Assembly: GCF_003054445.1 (NCBI RefSeq)
Contig: NC_042506.1
Span: forward strand, 131,501-195,500
Length of the DNA: 64,000 bases
Reading direction: 5' to 3'
Origin: Pichia kudriavzevii
Lineage: Eukaryota; Ascomycota; Pichiomycetes; Pichiales; Pichiaceae
Part shown: positions 8,577 through 18,474 of the stretch, piece after piece
Numbering within the stretch: the first letter of the stretch is position 1
Layout of the letters: each line of letters opens with the position of its first letter
Position numbers and translations under genes: made by a program
Notes under the pieces: generated by a model
The model's database searches: none
Seen by the model: the letters and a program-made list of their open reading frames with translations, nothing else
What the model was told of the DNA's origin: nothing

Positions 8577-11500
8577 ATGGATGATTGGAGTCTGGTATGT
8601 ATCTTAGTGTAAGAGCTATTCTGTTTTGTCTTTTGTTCGAAAAGTGACTAGCATTTCATATGTGTGCATGACTTACTAACATTATTTTCACCAATTTTTC
8701 ACTCAAAATAGTTGAATGCTACAAACGTTGTTCGATTTCCAAAGAACAGAAACATTTTGACTAACGATACACCTGTGTTAGTCACATGCATAAAGTTTGA
8801 TGATTCACATTCTCTACTATGGGTAGGGGACTCAAGAGGATATTTAACCTCCTATACTGGCTCTAGTTTAAGCATGTACACATCTGTGAAGGCACATAAT
8901 GAGCCAATATTGAAAATAATCAACCATAAAAAAGGTGTGTTATCCTTGTCTTTTGGTTCTATCCGCTTAGGAACATCTGAAGGAGTCACACTTTTCAATA
9001 TTCATTCAGAAGAACTAAAAGGTCTCAATACAATGTCATATACTTCAAATACCCAAACTGAATTGTTAGTTGCGGGCGACAAGGATGCAACTGGTTCTCG
9101 GATTTTTAAAGTTGATACTGTTAATCATTGCATCTCGGGTTCTTTTCATTACCCACATACTGTTGTCATGATGGAGACAAATTTGAAGTATATTATACTG
9201 GGAAGAAGCGATGGCTTTATTGATATAATGGACCCTAAAACTCATAACATACTAAAGACTTTCAAGGGGCATTCTTCAGGTATTTCAGATATTTCCGTAA
9301 AGGACAATAACCTTCTTACGAGTGGATTTTCAGTGAAAAAAGAACAGTTTATTCCTGACACTTTTGTGAATTCGTTTGATCTCAAATCATTAACTACTCT
9401 ACCACCAATCCCGTTTCCGGCGGGTGCTGCTAAAGTATTTCACCATCCGACGATGCCAAATGTAATTTTGATTTCATCATCTGCCGGTCATATGAATTTT
9501 TTAGATGTGAAAAATCCTACAAGGCTGAATATATATCAGGCAGAAATTTCTACATATATCACTGCATTTGATATGGCAACATCGGGTTCGTTTTTGGCTT
9601 TTGTTGATGGATCGCATAAATTGAGTTTGTGGTCAAGCAAGTCCAACGAACCGAATTCAGGATTTGCTCTTTTTAACTCTCCTCTAACTTACCCGACACC
9701 CGTCAGCGAGGTAATACCTGCAGAAAATCATATTGTTTCTCCTGAAAGCCCACTGAGTTTAGTTAAAGTTCCCCCATTTCATACGCCACTATTATCCGCA
9801 TTTCCTAGTGACCTCGTTTTCAAAGTGGGGGCTTTGCCTAGGCAAATCGATCCAGAGATTCAAAGAAGCTCAGAAGTAGTTAATGGGGTAGTCGTGGCAC
9901 GATATAATCGGGAAAAGTTTGGGCCAAGAAACCTTGCAAACAAGTACACCAGTATTTCGTCACTAACAAAAAATGGGACAGTAATTCCCCGGTTCTTAAG
10001 TGAAAAGGATGATGACAGTGAAATCGATGATTACGAAAATGCTCAAAATAAAATAAAGGAAGAGGCCATAGCAAATGAAATATTTAGTTTAAAATCTACA
10101 AATAACGATGTACCCAATGCTTACAAACAGCTATCAATATTATACAGTAAGTTCGGTGTCGACGATTTCGATTTCGACATATACAATAAAACCAAATACT
10201 CTGGTCTTGAAATTAATTCAGGAAACTCATTTTTGAATCCAATCTTACAATTGTACAGATTTATTGCTCCAATATTCAACCATGCACTTTTGTCTCTATC
10301 AGAAGATGTTACTATGGAACCAAACTTACTTGTTGAATTGGGGTACTTATATGATATGATGAACAAATCAAATGGTAAGCATTGTGCTGCTTCCAATTTT
10401 CAAATTATCTTCTCTCAACTTGAAAAGGCTAAACAACTTGGTCTAACAAAAGATACAAGTATGTCTCGGGATGACTTCAAACAAAGAAGGCTAATACAAA
10501 CATTTAATAGATTTTTATTGGATAGACTAGCGCTTGATGAGTGTAAACTTTACGGGACGGAGCAACCCAATAGATTAAACGACATATGCGGAGTTCTAAC
10601 AGAAACTAACATATTTTCAAACTTTTGCTCTTTAACTCACAAGCGGGTAGCAATGTATCACTCAATTGACATTAACACGTTACCATCACTGCTCACAATT
10701 CCTACCACAGTTACTATTTTGAACTATATGGAAGCTTCAATAAACAAACATGCCCAACAAAGTATAACTTGTGAAAACTGTGCTCAAATTCACCCCGTTA
10801 ATGCGTCTCTAACCATTAACAAATTATCACATGTGGTTGTACTTAACATTGACTTAACGAATCATCAAATGAACGAGATAAGGTACTTGACGGGATGGTT
10901 AGTTCCAAATTTTTATTATGCTCTTTCTCCGTTAGGAACCCCAGTGCTAAGAACAAATACAATTGGGGGAACAGCAACAGATATGAAAAGATACGAACTT
11001 ATAGGATACACTGCACAAATTACCAATAGAGACAATGAAAGTCATTTGGTGACCTACTCTAAAATACGGAAGAACGCAAACGATTCAGGTACATGGTATC
11101 TTTTCAATGATTTTCTGTCCATGGAGGTTACAGAAGAAGAAGTGCTACAGGTTGCACATTGGTGGAAAAAACCTGTTGTTGTTGTCTATAAAGAAGTCGG
11201 AATTTATGATGAGTTTAACCCTAATATATATATGGAAAATTTGAATAAAGATATTCTCTATAGAGATCAATTTGTGAGTGGTGATAGAGAAAACAAACTT
11301 ATTGATTACACTCTATTAAGTAAGGATGAAGAAATCAAACCAGGAACGTTAGTTGCTCTTGATGCAGAATTTGTTGAGCTTTCTCCCGCAGAATATGAAT
11401 TTAATAGTGACGGATCTAAAACCCTGGTGAGGCCTGCAAAACTTTCACTTGCTCGAATATCTGTAGTTAGAGGAGAGGGTAAGAGGGAAGGCGAGTGTTT

Positions 11501-11993
11501 TATCGATGATTATATTGCAACTGATGAGCCAGTCCATGACTACAAAACTGCATATTCCGGAATCACTCACGGAGATTTAGATCCCAAAGTTTCAAACAAA
11601 AGTTTGGTCCATCTGCAAGTTGCTTATAGAAGAATATGGCTTCTCCTAAACATGGGATGTGTATTCATTGGACACTGGCTTTCAAGTGATTTTAGAATGA
11701 TAAATATTTATATTCCACCTACACAAGTCCGAGACACAGGAAAGTTGTTCTATTTGAAAAAGGAAAGACGTAAACTAGGTTTGAAATTCTTAGCTCACCA
11801 TGTATTAAAGAAAGACGTCCAGATGAGCAACCATAATTCCATAGAGGATGCAGTTTCATCACTACTTTTGTACAAAGAATACCTAAAATTGAAGGAATCA
11901 GGCCAGTTCGATAGCGTTCTCTCTAAAATATATCTTGAGGGACAGTTTTCGAATTTCAAGATTCCGACTGAAATAACTTTAAGGAAGGGATAA
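8577..11993 (+). CDS. PAN2: PAN deadenylase catalytic subunit Pan2, spliced
   Basis: Exon 1 is only 18 bp (8577-8594, MDDWSL). A 117-bp intron and exon 2 (8712-11993) follow, giving 1099 residues against about 1115 in S. cerevisiae. Without the intron the long frame has no ATG at its beginning, whereas splicing joins MDDWSL to LNATNVVRFPKN, similar to the N-terminus expected for Pan2. The protein has an N-terminal WD40 domain, a linker that binds Pan3, a ubiquitin-hydrolase-like domain without its active site (CENCAQIHP in it), and a C-terminal DEDD exonuclease. The catalytic acids are visible: D890 and E892 in LDAEFVEL, D999 in SSDFRM, and D1052 in SIEDAVS. Pan2-Pan3 trims mRNA poly(A) tails in the cytoplasm. 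VPS45 is next door in S. cerevisiae and here lies one gene away. Confidence 0.95.
8595..8711 (+). other. Spliceosomal intron of PAN2
   Basis: The intron begins with the yeast consensus GTATGT at 8595-8600, has the perfect branch site TACTAAC at 8674-8680, and ends with ATAG at 8711. It lies in phase 0 after codon 6. It is the only clear intron seen in the window. Confidence 0.95.
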
Positions 11994-12121
11994 CCAAAGG
12001 TAGCTGTACTATATAATGAAATTATCACTCAATTTCAACTGTAGAATAATTCAACTTTATATACGTATTTTTAAAGTTTTACAACGACGCTAAAAGCTGT
12101 AAATGCGATGCATGAATTTGA

Positions 12122-14608
12122 TTATCGCAAACGAAGGTGCTGCTTATTTTGTCTGTGTTGCTCCTGGTGTTGTTGGAACCGTGTAGTGGGTTGAGTCTGT
12201 GTGTGGACTCCGTGGTTATTATTGTTCACATGATTGTTAGTCACATGCCTGTTTTTACTGCTAGTACCAAAGCTGATATGAGCATTCGTGCCAAATGGAG
12301 TAGTATTTCCTCTTGAAAATAGTGCAGAAGAGCTCGTGTTGCTTGGCTGGTAGCCATACCTGGATGACAAAACATTATTCTCTGATTCAAAAGATGGATT
12401 GGCAGCTTTCCCATTAGACGAGGGAATTTCTTCACTAAAGTCAGCACAGTTTGCCTTCCACATTGTTTTTAGCAAAACATTGAAGCTATCTAAATCCCCA
12501 GTATACCCATCATCTGCAGTATTACTATCTTTAAGTGAAAGACCTAAGCTTTTCGATAGCGAAGCATTCTTCGTTATGTACCCAGTAGTCATTGATTTTG
12601 CTACAGATTTGCTTAGCAAATCGTTAGACTTTGCGTCAATACTCAACCTTTTCTTCGGCGACTGATTTTCATTTATTCTTTTTAATGCATCTAAAGTTGG
12701 GTTAGTATGGCGTCTAATGTGCAAAAATTCACGAGAAATTTTCTCATACTGAAACCGGGTTGTTTGGTTTACAATTTTTGATGTAATCTGGTCGGCACCT
12801 TCTTCAGAAACATTCAAAGATGCAACATTCTCCCTTTGTAGCCAAAGCTTCTGTTGAGTACGGGTCTCTACCTCAGGCTCCTGGCTGGAGAGGTACGATG
12901 ATAAGTCAATTTCTACAATTTTAGCATCATTATTTTTGTCTCTTGAAGAATCTTCATCTATTTTCTCGTCCCTCATCGCCTGTTCGGATAAAAGAGAGGT
13001 CTTTGAATTTGTATTCAAAATAGCTTGTTTCAGTTGTGCATGATTTTTCTGCGGTGTTGGTTGCTCTAGTCTTCCGACTCTCTGATGATTACTCTCTACT
13101 CTTTTATTTTTGTCCGTACTGTTAGTATTTTTAGAAGGTACTCTGAATGACAAGTACGACTCTTGGCGGTGTAACGACGGTTGTGAGACATTTCTTACCA
13201 TACTGCTTGGATTGAACTGGCGAGTATCATTTGTTGTCTGCATTTTTTCGTTGTTCATATTGTACAATGTCAATCCAGATTGACGGAAAATTAATGAGTC
13301 CGGGTTGGTTATATTTGAGGAATCCGATTTATTAGAAAAAGATGTTCCAATAGTATCAGTTTTAGAAGTTGAGCCATGTTGCCTCAAAGTTGAGTCGGGG
13401 AAGGGAGTATCTTTAAAATTTTCAGCAACATCATGATTTTGTTTTGATGTACCATTACAATTTAAGAGTTCTCCTGTTCCGGTATTGTTCGGATCGGTAT
13501 TAACTACAACTTGTGTAGTTGAACTTGATGCTTGAATTTGATGTTCTTGACCGGTGGATTGAGACAATAAAGTATTTAGTTTAAAATTCTTTAATGAAAC
13601 TAGGGAATTGTTTTTAGTTTTTAGATCCCTTAAATAGATGGATGATACCTCATTATGTAACTCTTCAGTGTGTCGGCGTGAACTATTTGGACTTGATTTT
13701 TCATGGTTTCGTATTAGTTCATCATCTCTTATCTTACTTGAAGTTTCATCATCAGTCTTGACAATGTTATTTTCAGTCTCCATGTTCTGCGTACAAGAGC
13801 CAACATTGTGGATAGATTCCGCATCGTTTTGTTGGTTTCCCAACTTTCCTTTTTCTTCTGAACTAATTGCTTTCTCCAAGTTTGAGCAGTCAGTACCGTT
13901 AATTGGATCCTCCCGTGCAATGACACTTTCGTCGTTAACATCATCTTTAACACTACCTATCCTATCACTTTTTTTTTTATCATTATCTTCACTGGTAAAA
14001 TTTCTCTGGTTAACTTGCTCAAAATCTTCCTTTCCTCCACCGGAAATGATCCTTGTGGGAGCACTGGTATCATCACCTTCAATTAAACTGCTGTTGATAG
14101 AGTTTGAGTGCTCTGTCTCGCTTTCCTTCTTATCACTAAAACACTTATGAGTCATGTCTTCCTTTGCTTCAGATACTCTTTTACCTTCCAAGGCAGTTTC
14201 TGCAGGTGTTTGTAAGGCTAAATCATCTGTAGGTTTTGTTCCTTCTTCTGTTTTCATGGTACTACCCAACAAAGTTCCAACATTTGATCCATGTGTTTCT
14301 TTCATAGGCGTTATTGAGTTTTCTATGTGAGGTGGTATTGGTGAATGCCTCAAGTGAATAGCAGCAGGTTCTAATGATCGTGTCCTGGTTAACGATGGTT
14401 TCTTCTTGTCATCTCTCATAAACTCACTCAATAGATCGACTGATCTGTTTCTCAGCAATTTTGTATGTGGTTTTATATTTGATTGTGGAAGTCTAGGCAC
14501 ACTTTTTTTGGAGTTTACCACAGTGAATTGTTTGTTTTTCTTTCGTCTTGGAAGTGGACTGGGTGAATCATTAGAAAAACTTAAGCTATCTTCTACTTTT
14601 TGGGTCAT
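12122..14608 (-). CDS. TCO89: Probable TORC1 subunit Tco89
   Basis: This 828-residue protein is mostly low-complexity, rich in Ser, Asn, Asp and Glu. The conserved island VDLSSYLSSQEPEVETRTQQ, directly followed by KLWLQRENVASLNVSE, matches what I know of the Tco89 family. Tco89 is a fungal subunit of TOR complex 1 at the vacuole, involved in nutrient and stress signalling. The short basic motif RNRSVDLLSEFMRDDKK near residue 55 and RFQYEKISREFLHIRRH near residue 630 look like further conserved patches. Length is close to the S. cerevisiae protein (799 residues). Synteny helps: CTI6 and RTT10, its near neighbours in S. cerevisiae, are close by here. The last 60 residues are rich in Asn, Gln and His. 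Confidence rests on one motif plus gene order. Confidence 0.75.
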   Translation of the reverse strand: MTQKVEDSLSFSNDSPSPLPRRKKNKQFTVVNSKKSVPRLPQSNIKPHTKLLRNRSVDLLSEFMRDDKKKPSLTRTRSLEPAAIHLRHSPIPPHIENSITPMKETHGSNVGTLLGSTMKTEEGTKPTDDLALQTPAETALEGKRVSEAKEDMTHKCFSDKKESETEHSNSINSSLIEGDDTSAPTRIISGGGKEDFEQVNQRNFTSEDNDKKKSDRIGSVKDDVNDESVIAREDPINGTDCSNLEKAISSEEKGKLGNQQNDAESIHNVGSCTQNMETENNIVKTDDETSSKIRDDELIRNHEKSSPNSSRRHTEELHNEVSSIYLRDLKTKNNSLVSLKNFKLNTLLSQSTGQEHQIQASSSTTQVVVNTDPNNTGTGELLNCNGTSKQNHDVAENFKDTPFPDSTLRQHGSTSKTDTIGTSFSNKSDSSNITNPDSLIFRQSGLTLYNMNNEKMQTTNDTRQFNPSSMVRNVSQPSLHRQESYLSFRVPSKNTNSTDKNKRVESNHQRVGRLEQPTPQKNHAQLKQAILNTNSKTSLLSEQAMRDEKIDEDSSRDKNNDAKIVEIDLSSYLSSQEPEVETRTQQKLWLQRENVASLNVSEEGADQITSKIVNQTTRFQYEKISREFLHIRRHTNPTLDALKRINENQSPKKRLSIDAKSNDLLSKSVAKSMTTGYITKNASLSKSLGLSLKDSNTADDGYTGDLDSFNVLLKTMWKANCADFSEEIPSSNGKAANPSFESENNVLSSRYGYQPSNTSSSALFSRGNTTPFGTNAHISFGTSSKNRHVTNNHVNNNNHGVHTQTQPTTRFQQHQEQHRQNKQHLRLR

Positions 14609-14847
14609 AACAAGAAGGACAAGTCAGGTGACTCTATCTACAGGGCTGTGTCCTCAATGTGATTCTATTACTTTCGGTGTAATAATTGTAAGCTGAACAA
14701 AAGACGAGGTGGAAATTAAAAAAGGCGAGATATCTTGAAGCACAGCGATAAATGTTTTGGCTAAACAACTTGTTATGTCCATTGGGCTTTTAGGGCACCT
14801 CTTAAAATTTTATTGGTTAGATCACAGCTTACTCTTAACTGCTTGAG

Positions 14848-16626
14848 ATGGCTGTGACAAAGAAGGTGAATCTATACAAGGTAGCTAATGATTATATCGA
14901 AAAAATACTCGCAAGTGATCGAGGCGAAAATAGTACATCCATTAGAGTTCTATTGTTAGATAAAGATACAGCACCCATCATCTCACTTGTGTCCACTCAG
15001 AGTAATCTTCTAAAAAAAGAAGTCTATTTGGTAGAAAGACTTGAATCGGAAACCAGGGATAAACTCAGAAATTTGAAATGCATATGTTTTTTGAAGCCCA
15101 GTGATTTAACCATAACCAAGCTAGCCCAGGAAATAAATAATCCAAAATATTCCAGCTATGACATTTATTTTAACAATGTTATATCAAAGTCCAGGTTGGA
15201 GAGGTTAGCTGAGGCAGATGATCTAGAAATTGTTCATAAGGTTGTCGAAGTCTTTCAAGACTATTATGTCTTAAATAAATCATTCTTTACAGCAACCAAT
15301 GCTCCCAACCCACTTTTGGCTTCCCCGGCTATTGGATGGGACCCAGCTGCATTCCAATCGTCAATTGACAGTTTATTATCGTTCATTCTTTCACTAAACA
15401 TTAAGCCTACTATAAGATACGAAAATAATTCAAAGATGGCTTTTAAACTTGCTAATGCAATGAAATATGAAATCGAGTCATCTAATAGCCAGTTGTTTGA
15501 TAATATCATGCCTCGGTCTATCACAGAGCCAATGGTTTTAATATTGGATAGAAAGAATGATCCAATAACACCTCTTTTATTCCCTTGGACGTACCAATCG
15601 ATGATACATGAGATGCTGACAATAAATAACACTAACAATACTGTTGATCTGTCACATTTGAGCAGTGTCGGTGAAGAATTAAAGACGGTTATAATGAATG
15701 AAATTCAAGACCCTTTTTATGAAAAATGCATGTACTCAAATTTTGGTGATTTATCATCTCGATTGAAAGAATACGTTGATGACTATAAACAGAAGACAAA
15801 GACAAACTCAAACATTTCTTCCATTAAAGATATGAAGTTTTTCCTTGAGAATTACCCTGAGTTTAAAAAAATATCTTTGAATTTATCCAAACATATGTTG
15901 CTCACATCAGAGATCGATAAACAAATACATCAAAAGAGAATTTGGGAAACCAGTGAATTTGAGCAAGATATGTGTAGTACTCCGGACCTCTCTCATCATG
16001 ATTCTGATCTACAAGAATTAGAGCGGTTTCTACACGATAAAGCAAGTCGGGATGGTACTATTAATAAGCCCATCCCTGAAGATGAAAAGCTTAGACTTTT
16101 ATCATTGTATGCTATAAAATATGAAAATCATGCAAGCTGTAAAACCAAGGATTTATTGGAAACACTAAACAATCCAAAGTTCAGCTCCTTTATTCCATTA
16201 CTTTTGAAATATTGTGGTTCTCAGGCAAGAATGGCGGGTGAAGAAGGACAAATATTTAACAAATTAGGCAATAACGGTGGATCAACCAACCAAGTTGCTG
16301 CATTATTTAACAATTTTTCACGGAACAGTAATTCAGATAACGCTTATATGCAGCATCAACCGAGGCTTGTAAATGTGTTACAGCGTCTACTAAAGACCAA
16401 AACTGGGTTGAGTGACAATTTATTCCCATCTGTAAATACCAACAACACTACAGCAAAAGTTCCACGGGATGTTGTTGTGTTTGTTATTGGAGGTGTATGT
16501 TATGAAGAAGTTAGGTTTGTTTATGAATTGAATCAAAACAACGAAGATTTCAACATCTTGATTGGGGGTACTAATACTCTAAATAGCAATACATTTATTA
16601 ACAATCTCATAGATAGTTCTACATAG
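14848..16626 (+). CDS. VPS45: Sec1/Munc18 protein Vps45
   Basis: The 592-residue protein is an SM-family protein over its full length. MAVTKKVNLYKVANDYI, LLLDKDTAPIISLVSTQS, ATNAPNPLLASPAIGWDP, MVLILDRKNDPITPLLFPWT and VVVFVIGGVCYEEVRFVYEL are typical of Vps45. It chaperones the t-SNARE Tlg2/Pep12 machinery in vesicle fusion between Golgi and endosome. Length is near the S. cerevisiae protein (577 residues). It is divergent from TCO89, with 239 bp between the start codons, and convergent with CTI6. In S. cerevisiae its neighbour is PAN2. Confidence 0.95.
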   Translation: MAVTKKVNLYKVANDYIEKILASDRGENSTSIRVLLLDKDTAPIISLVSTQSNLLKKEVYLVERLESETRDKLRNLKCICFLKPSDLTITKLAQEINNPKYSSYDIYFNNVISKSRLERLAEADDLEIVHKVVEVFQDYYVLNKSFFTATNAPNPLLASPAIGWDPAAFQSSIDSLLSFILSLNIKPTIRYENNSKMAFKLANAMKYEIESSNSQLFDNIMPRSITEPMVLILDRKNDPITPLLFPWTYQSMIHEMLTINNTNNTVDLSHLSSVGEELKTVIMNEIQDPFYEKCMYSNFGDLSSRLKEYVDDYKQKTKTNSNISSIKDMKFFLENYPEFKKISLNLSKHMLLTSEIDKQIHQKRIWETSEFEQDMCSTPDLSHHDSDLQELERFLHDKASRDGTINKPIPEDEKLRLLSLYAIKYENHASCKTKDLLETLNNPKFSSFIPLLLKYCGSQARMAGEEGQIFNKLGNNGGSTNQVAALFNNFSRNSNSDNAYMQHQPRLVNVLQRLLKTKTGLSDNLFPSVNTNNTTAKVPRDVVVFVIGGVCYEEVRFVYELNQNNEDFNILIGGTNTLNSNTFINNLIDSST

Positions 16627-16755
16627 TTAGAAATATTTTTAATGGTGCTAATAATCTTGGCACCACTATTAGCATACTTATAGGTTTGTTTACGTATATT
16701 CATGCAAAATACAAGATCTCAATTTTTTTTTCTGGGTTAAAGAAGATCGGTATTT

Positions 16756-18201
16756 TCAAGTATATCTTTCTTGCCATTTATTTAGCATTGAAGTAAGTGT
16801 GTCCAAATGCATTACGGAATCATTGTAGCACGTTATCAACTTATTCTTTAGCTCGGTTATCTCCGGATTCACTTGGGTTGAATCATCCATTGCATAGAGC
16901 GTTTTCTTGAACTCTTCTTCGTTGCTTAAATTTATATGAATAGTAGAAACAAAATCTACTATCGAAAATATTCTTCTGTTCATTTCATTCATGTTCGTTC
17001 TTGCACTAGGTATATTTGCTCTAAAAGGCTTATCTTCAGGAGCAACATTCTGCTTCTGCTCCTTTTTTTCCCTTCTGCTAGATCTCTTCGAAGGGGTAAC
17101 AGTGTTTGAACCACCCACTAATTTTCTATCTGGAAAATTATTATCAGTCTCGGTGTTTGTTTCGTTAAAGTTTTCTGACTCGTTCATGTCTGATCCGACC
17201 TGGGTTTTCCTTCGGTTTGTCTTTTTTATATCCTTTTTAGGTTTTTCTTCGGCGTTGGTGACATTCACATCATTATCTTTATGATTATGGTTTTGGGTGT
17301 TGATATAGTTTTTGCTATTGTCATTCTTATGTCCTCCCTCTGTACCCTGTTCCAACTTTGGATCAACATCATCTGCTTGATGGTTCCAGGTTTCTGATAA
17401 TTTAGTTTTACTTTTTCTCTGGTTACTATTCCGCAGTTCTCGTCCTTCATTTATTTGAGATGGTGTAATATTGACATCTTCAGGGTTAACACCGCTTTCT
17501 TTGGCACTTTCTTCCAATGCCTTCTTGAGCATCTCTTCGTAGTTATAGATAGATGATCTTTTCCTGTGTTTTCTTTTACCATCATCTGATGTCTCATCAT
17601 TATCTTCATTCTTAATCTCAGAATCAAGGTCAGCAGTTTGCTCATCGCCAGATTTGATAGCTTGGCCTTTTCCTTGTTTTCTTTTTGAGCCTCTTTTGGC
17701 ATGGAAGGAACTTGCTGATGAGGCATCATACTGACTCCGTCGATAACCAAATTTGTCAGTAAACAGGGTATGAAAATGAGGTTTACATTGCTCACACCAG
17801 TATTTTTCCGGTGAGTTCTCTTCATCTTTGATCCCAACACAATAGCCATGCTGCCAAACAGAACATGTCTCACATTGAATAAAGAACCCAGGATCAACGT
17901 TGTTAAATTCTCCCTGATGATTTTTAGGAACACTTAAATCATCCTCTCCGCAGATGCATCTTGTAATCTCTTCTACTTCATCAACAAACTCTTCTCCTTC
18001 TTCTGCTCCTTCTTTTTCTTCCATTTGACGGTTGGTTTCCCCTGCTGTGATGTCCCCGTTCCTACTCCTGTTTGAACGTTTATTTGAAGAAACAGAAGCT
18101 GGTGGATTGTATGTATCCATATCATTTTCCCCAAGATCAAAATCTTCAGTGGCGTATACTGGCTGTGTACTATGGTTTCGTCTTGATCTTCTGGATGACA
18201 T
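16756..18201 (-). CDS. CTI6: PHD-finger protein Cti6 (Rpd3L complex)
   Basis: The start was set at the ATG at 18201 (MSSRRSRRNHST), giving 481 residues. The frame extends upstream only to a TTG. An acidic N-terminal stretch precedes a PHD zinc finger at about residues 82-140, with RCICGEDD, FFIQCETCSVWQHGYCVG and KYWCEQCKP supplying the Cys4-His-Cys3 ligands. The rest is charged and low-complexity, ending in a conserved-looking helical segment with FSIVDFVSTIHINLSNEEEF. Cti6 is a subunit of the large Rpd3 histone deacetylase complex that reads H3K4 methylation and helps relieve Cyc8-Tup1 repression, for instance during iron limitation. The position next to VPS45 and TCO89 fits the synteny block. 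Confidence 0.85.
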   Translation of the reverse strand: MSSRRSRRNHSTQPVYATEDFDLGENDMDTYNPPASVSSNKRSNRSRNGDITAGETNRQMEEKEGAEEGEEFVDEVEEITRCICGEDDLSVPKNHQGEFNNVDPGFFIQCETCSVWQHGYCVGIKDEENSPEKYWCEQCKPHFHTLFTDKFGYRRSQYDASSASSFHAKRGSKRKQGKGQAIKSGDEQTADLDSEIKNEDNDETSDDGKRKHRKRSSIYNYEEMLKKALEESAKESGVNPEDVNITPSQINEGRELRNSNQRKSKTKLSETWNHQADDVDPKLEQGTEGGHKNDNSKNYINTQNHNHKDNDVNVTNAEEKPKKDIKKTNRRKTQVGSDMNESENFNETNTETDNNFPDRKLVGGSNTVTPSKRSSRREKKEQKQNVAPEDKPFRANIPSARTNMNEMNRRIFSIVDFVSTIHINLSNEEEFKKTLYAMDDSTQVNPEITELKNKLITCYNDSVMHLDTLTSMLNKWQERYT

Positions 18202-18465
18202 TGTTGATTTTCCAAAGTATCTCAACCTACGAAACCTCAATTAGAAGGGACAAATAAAGATATATCCCTAAGTTTGTACAATTTGAATAAATGAGATTAT
18301 CCGCATTTCTGCAATCCTAGATAATCAATTAATATTCGAGCATATTCGTAATGGGGGAAAAAAAAACTTTACAAATTTGCGTTTATAGAAGACCTCGTAA
18401 GAAGTGGCGAGGTTGAATATAATGGGTGGGGAGGGGAGGAAGAGAATAAGACGAAATAACAACGA

Positions 18466-18474
18466 ATGACATGA
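18466..18474 (+). promoter_or_regulatory. Two-codon upstream ORF overlapping the ABD1 start
   Basis: The sequence ATGACATGAG reads as ATG-ACA-TGA from 18466, and the main ATG at 18471 overlaps its stop codon. No bases separate termination from the main start. The uORF start has C at -3 (weak) and the main start has G at -3. Confidence 0.7.

Noticed and set aside
13638-14150. 170-codon ORF on the forward strand inside TCO89
   Set aside because: It is the complement of a Ser/Asp/Glu-rich coding region; the sequence is hydrophobic and repetitive (Ser, Leu, Phe), as expected for an antisense shadow.
15264-15638. 124-codon reverse-strand ORF inside VPS45
   Set aside because: Antisense shadow of a well-supported gene.
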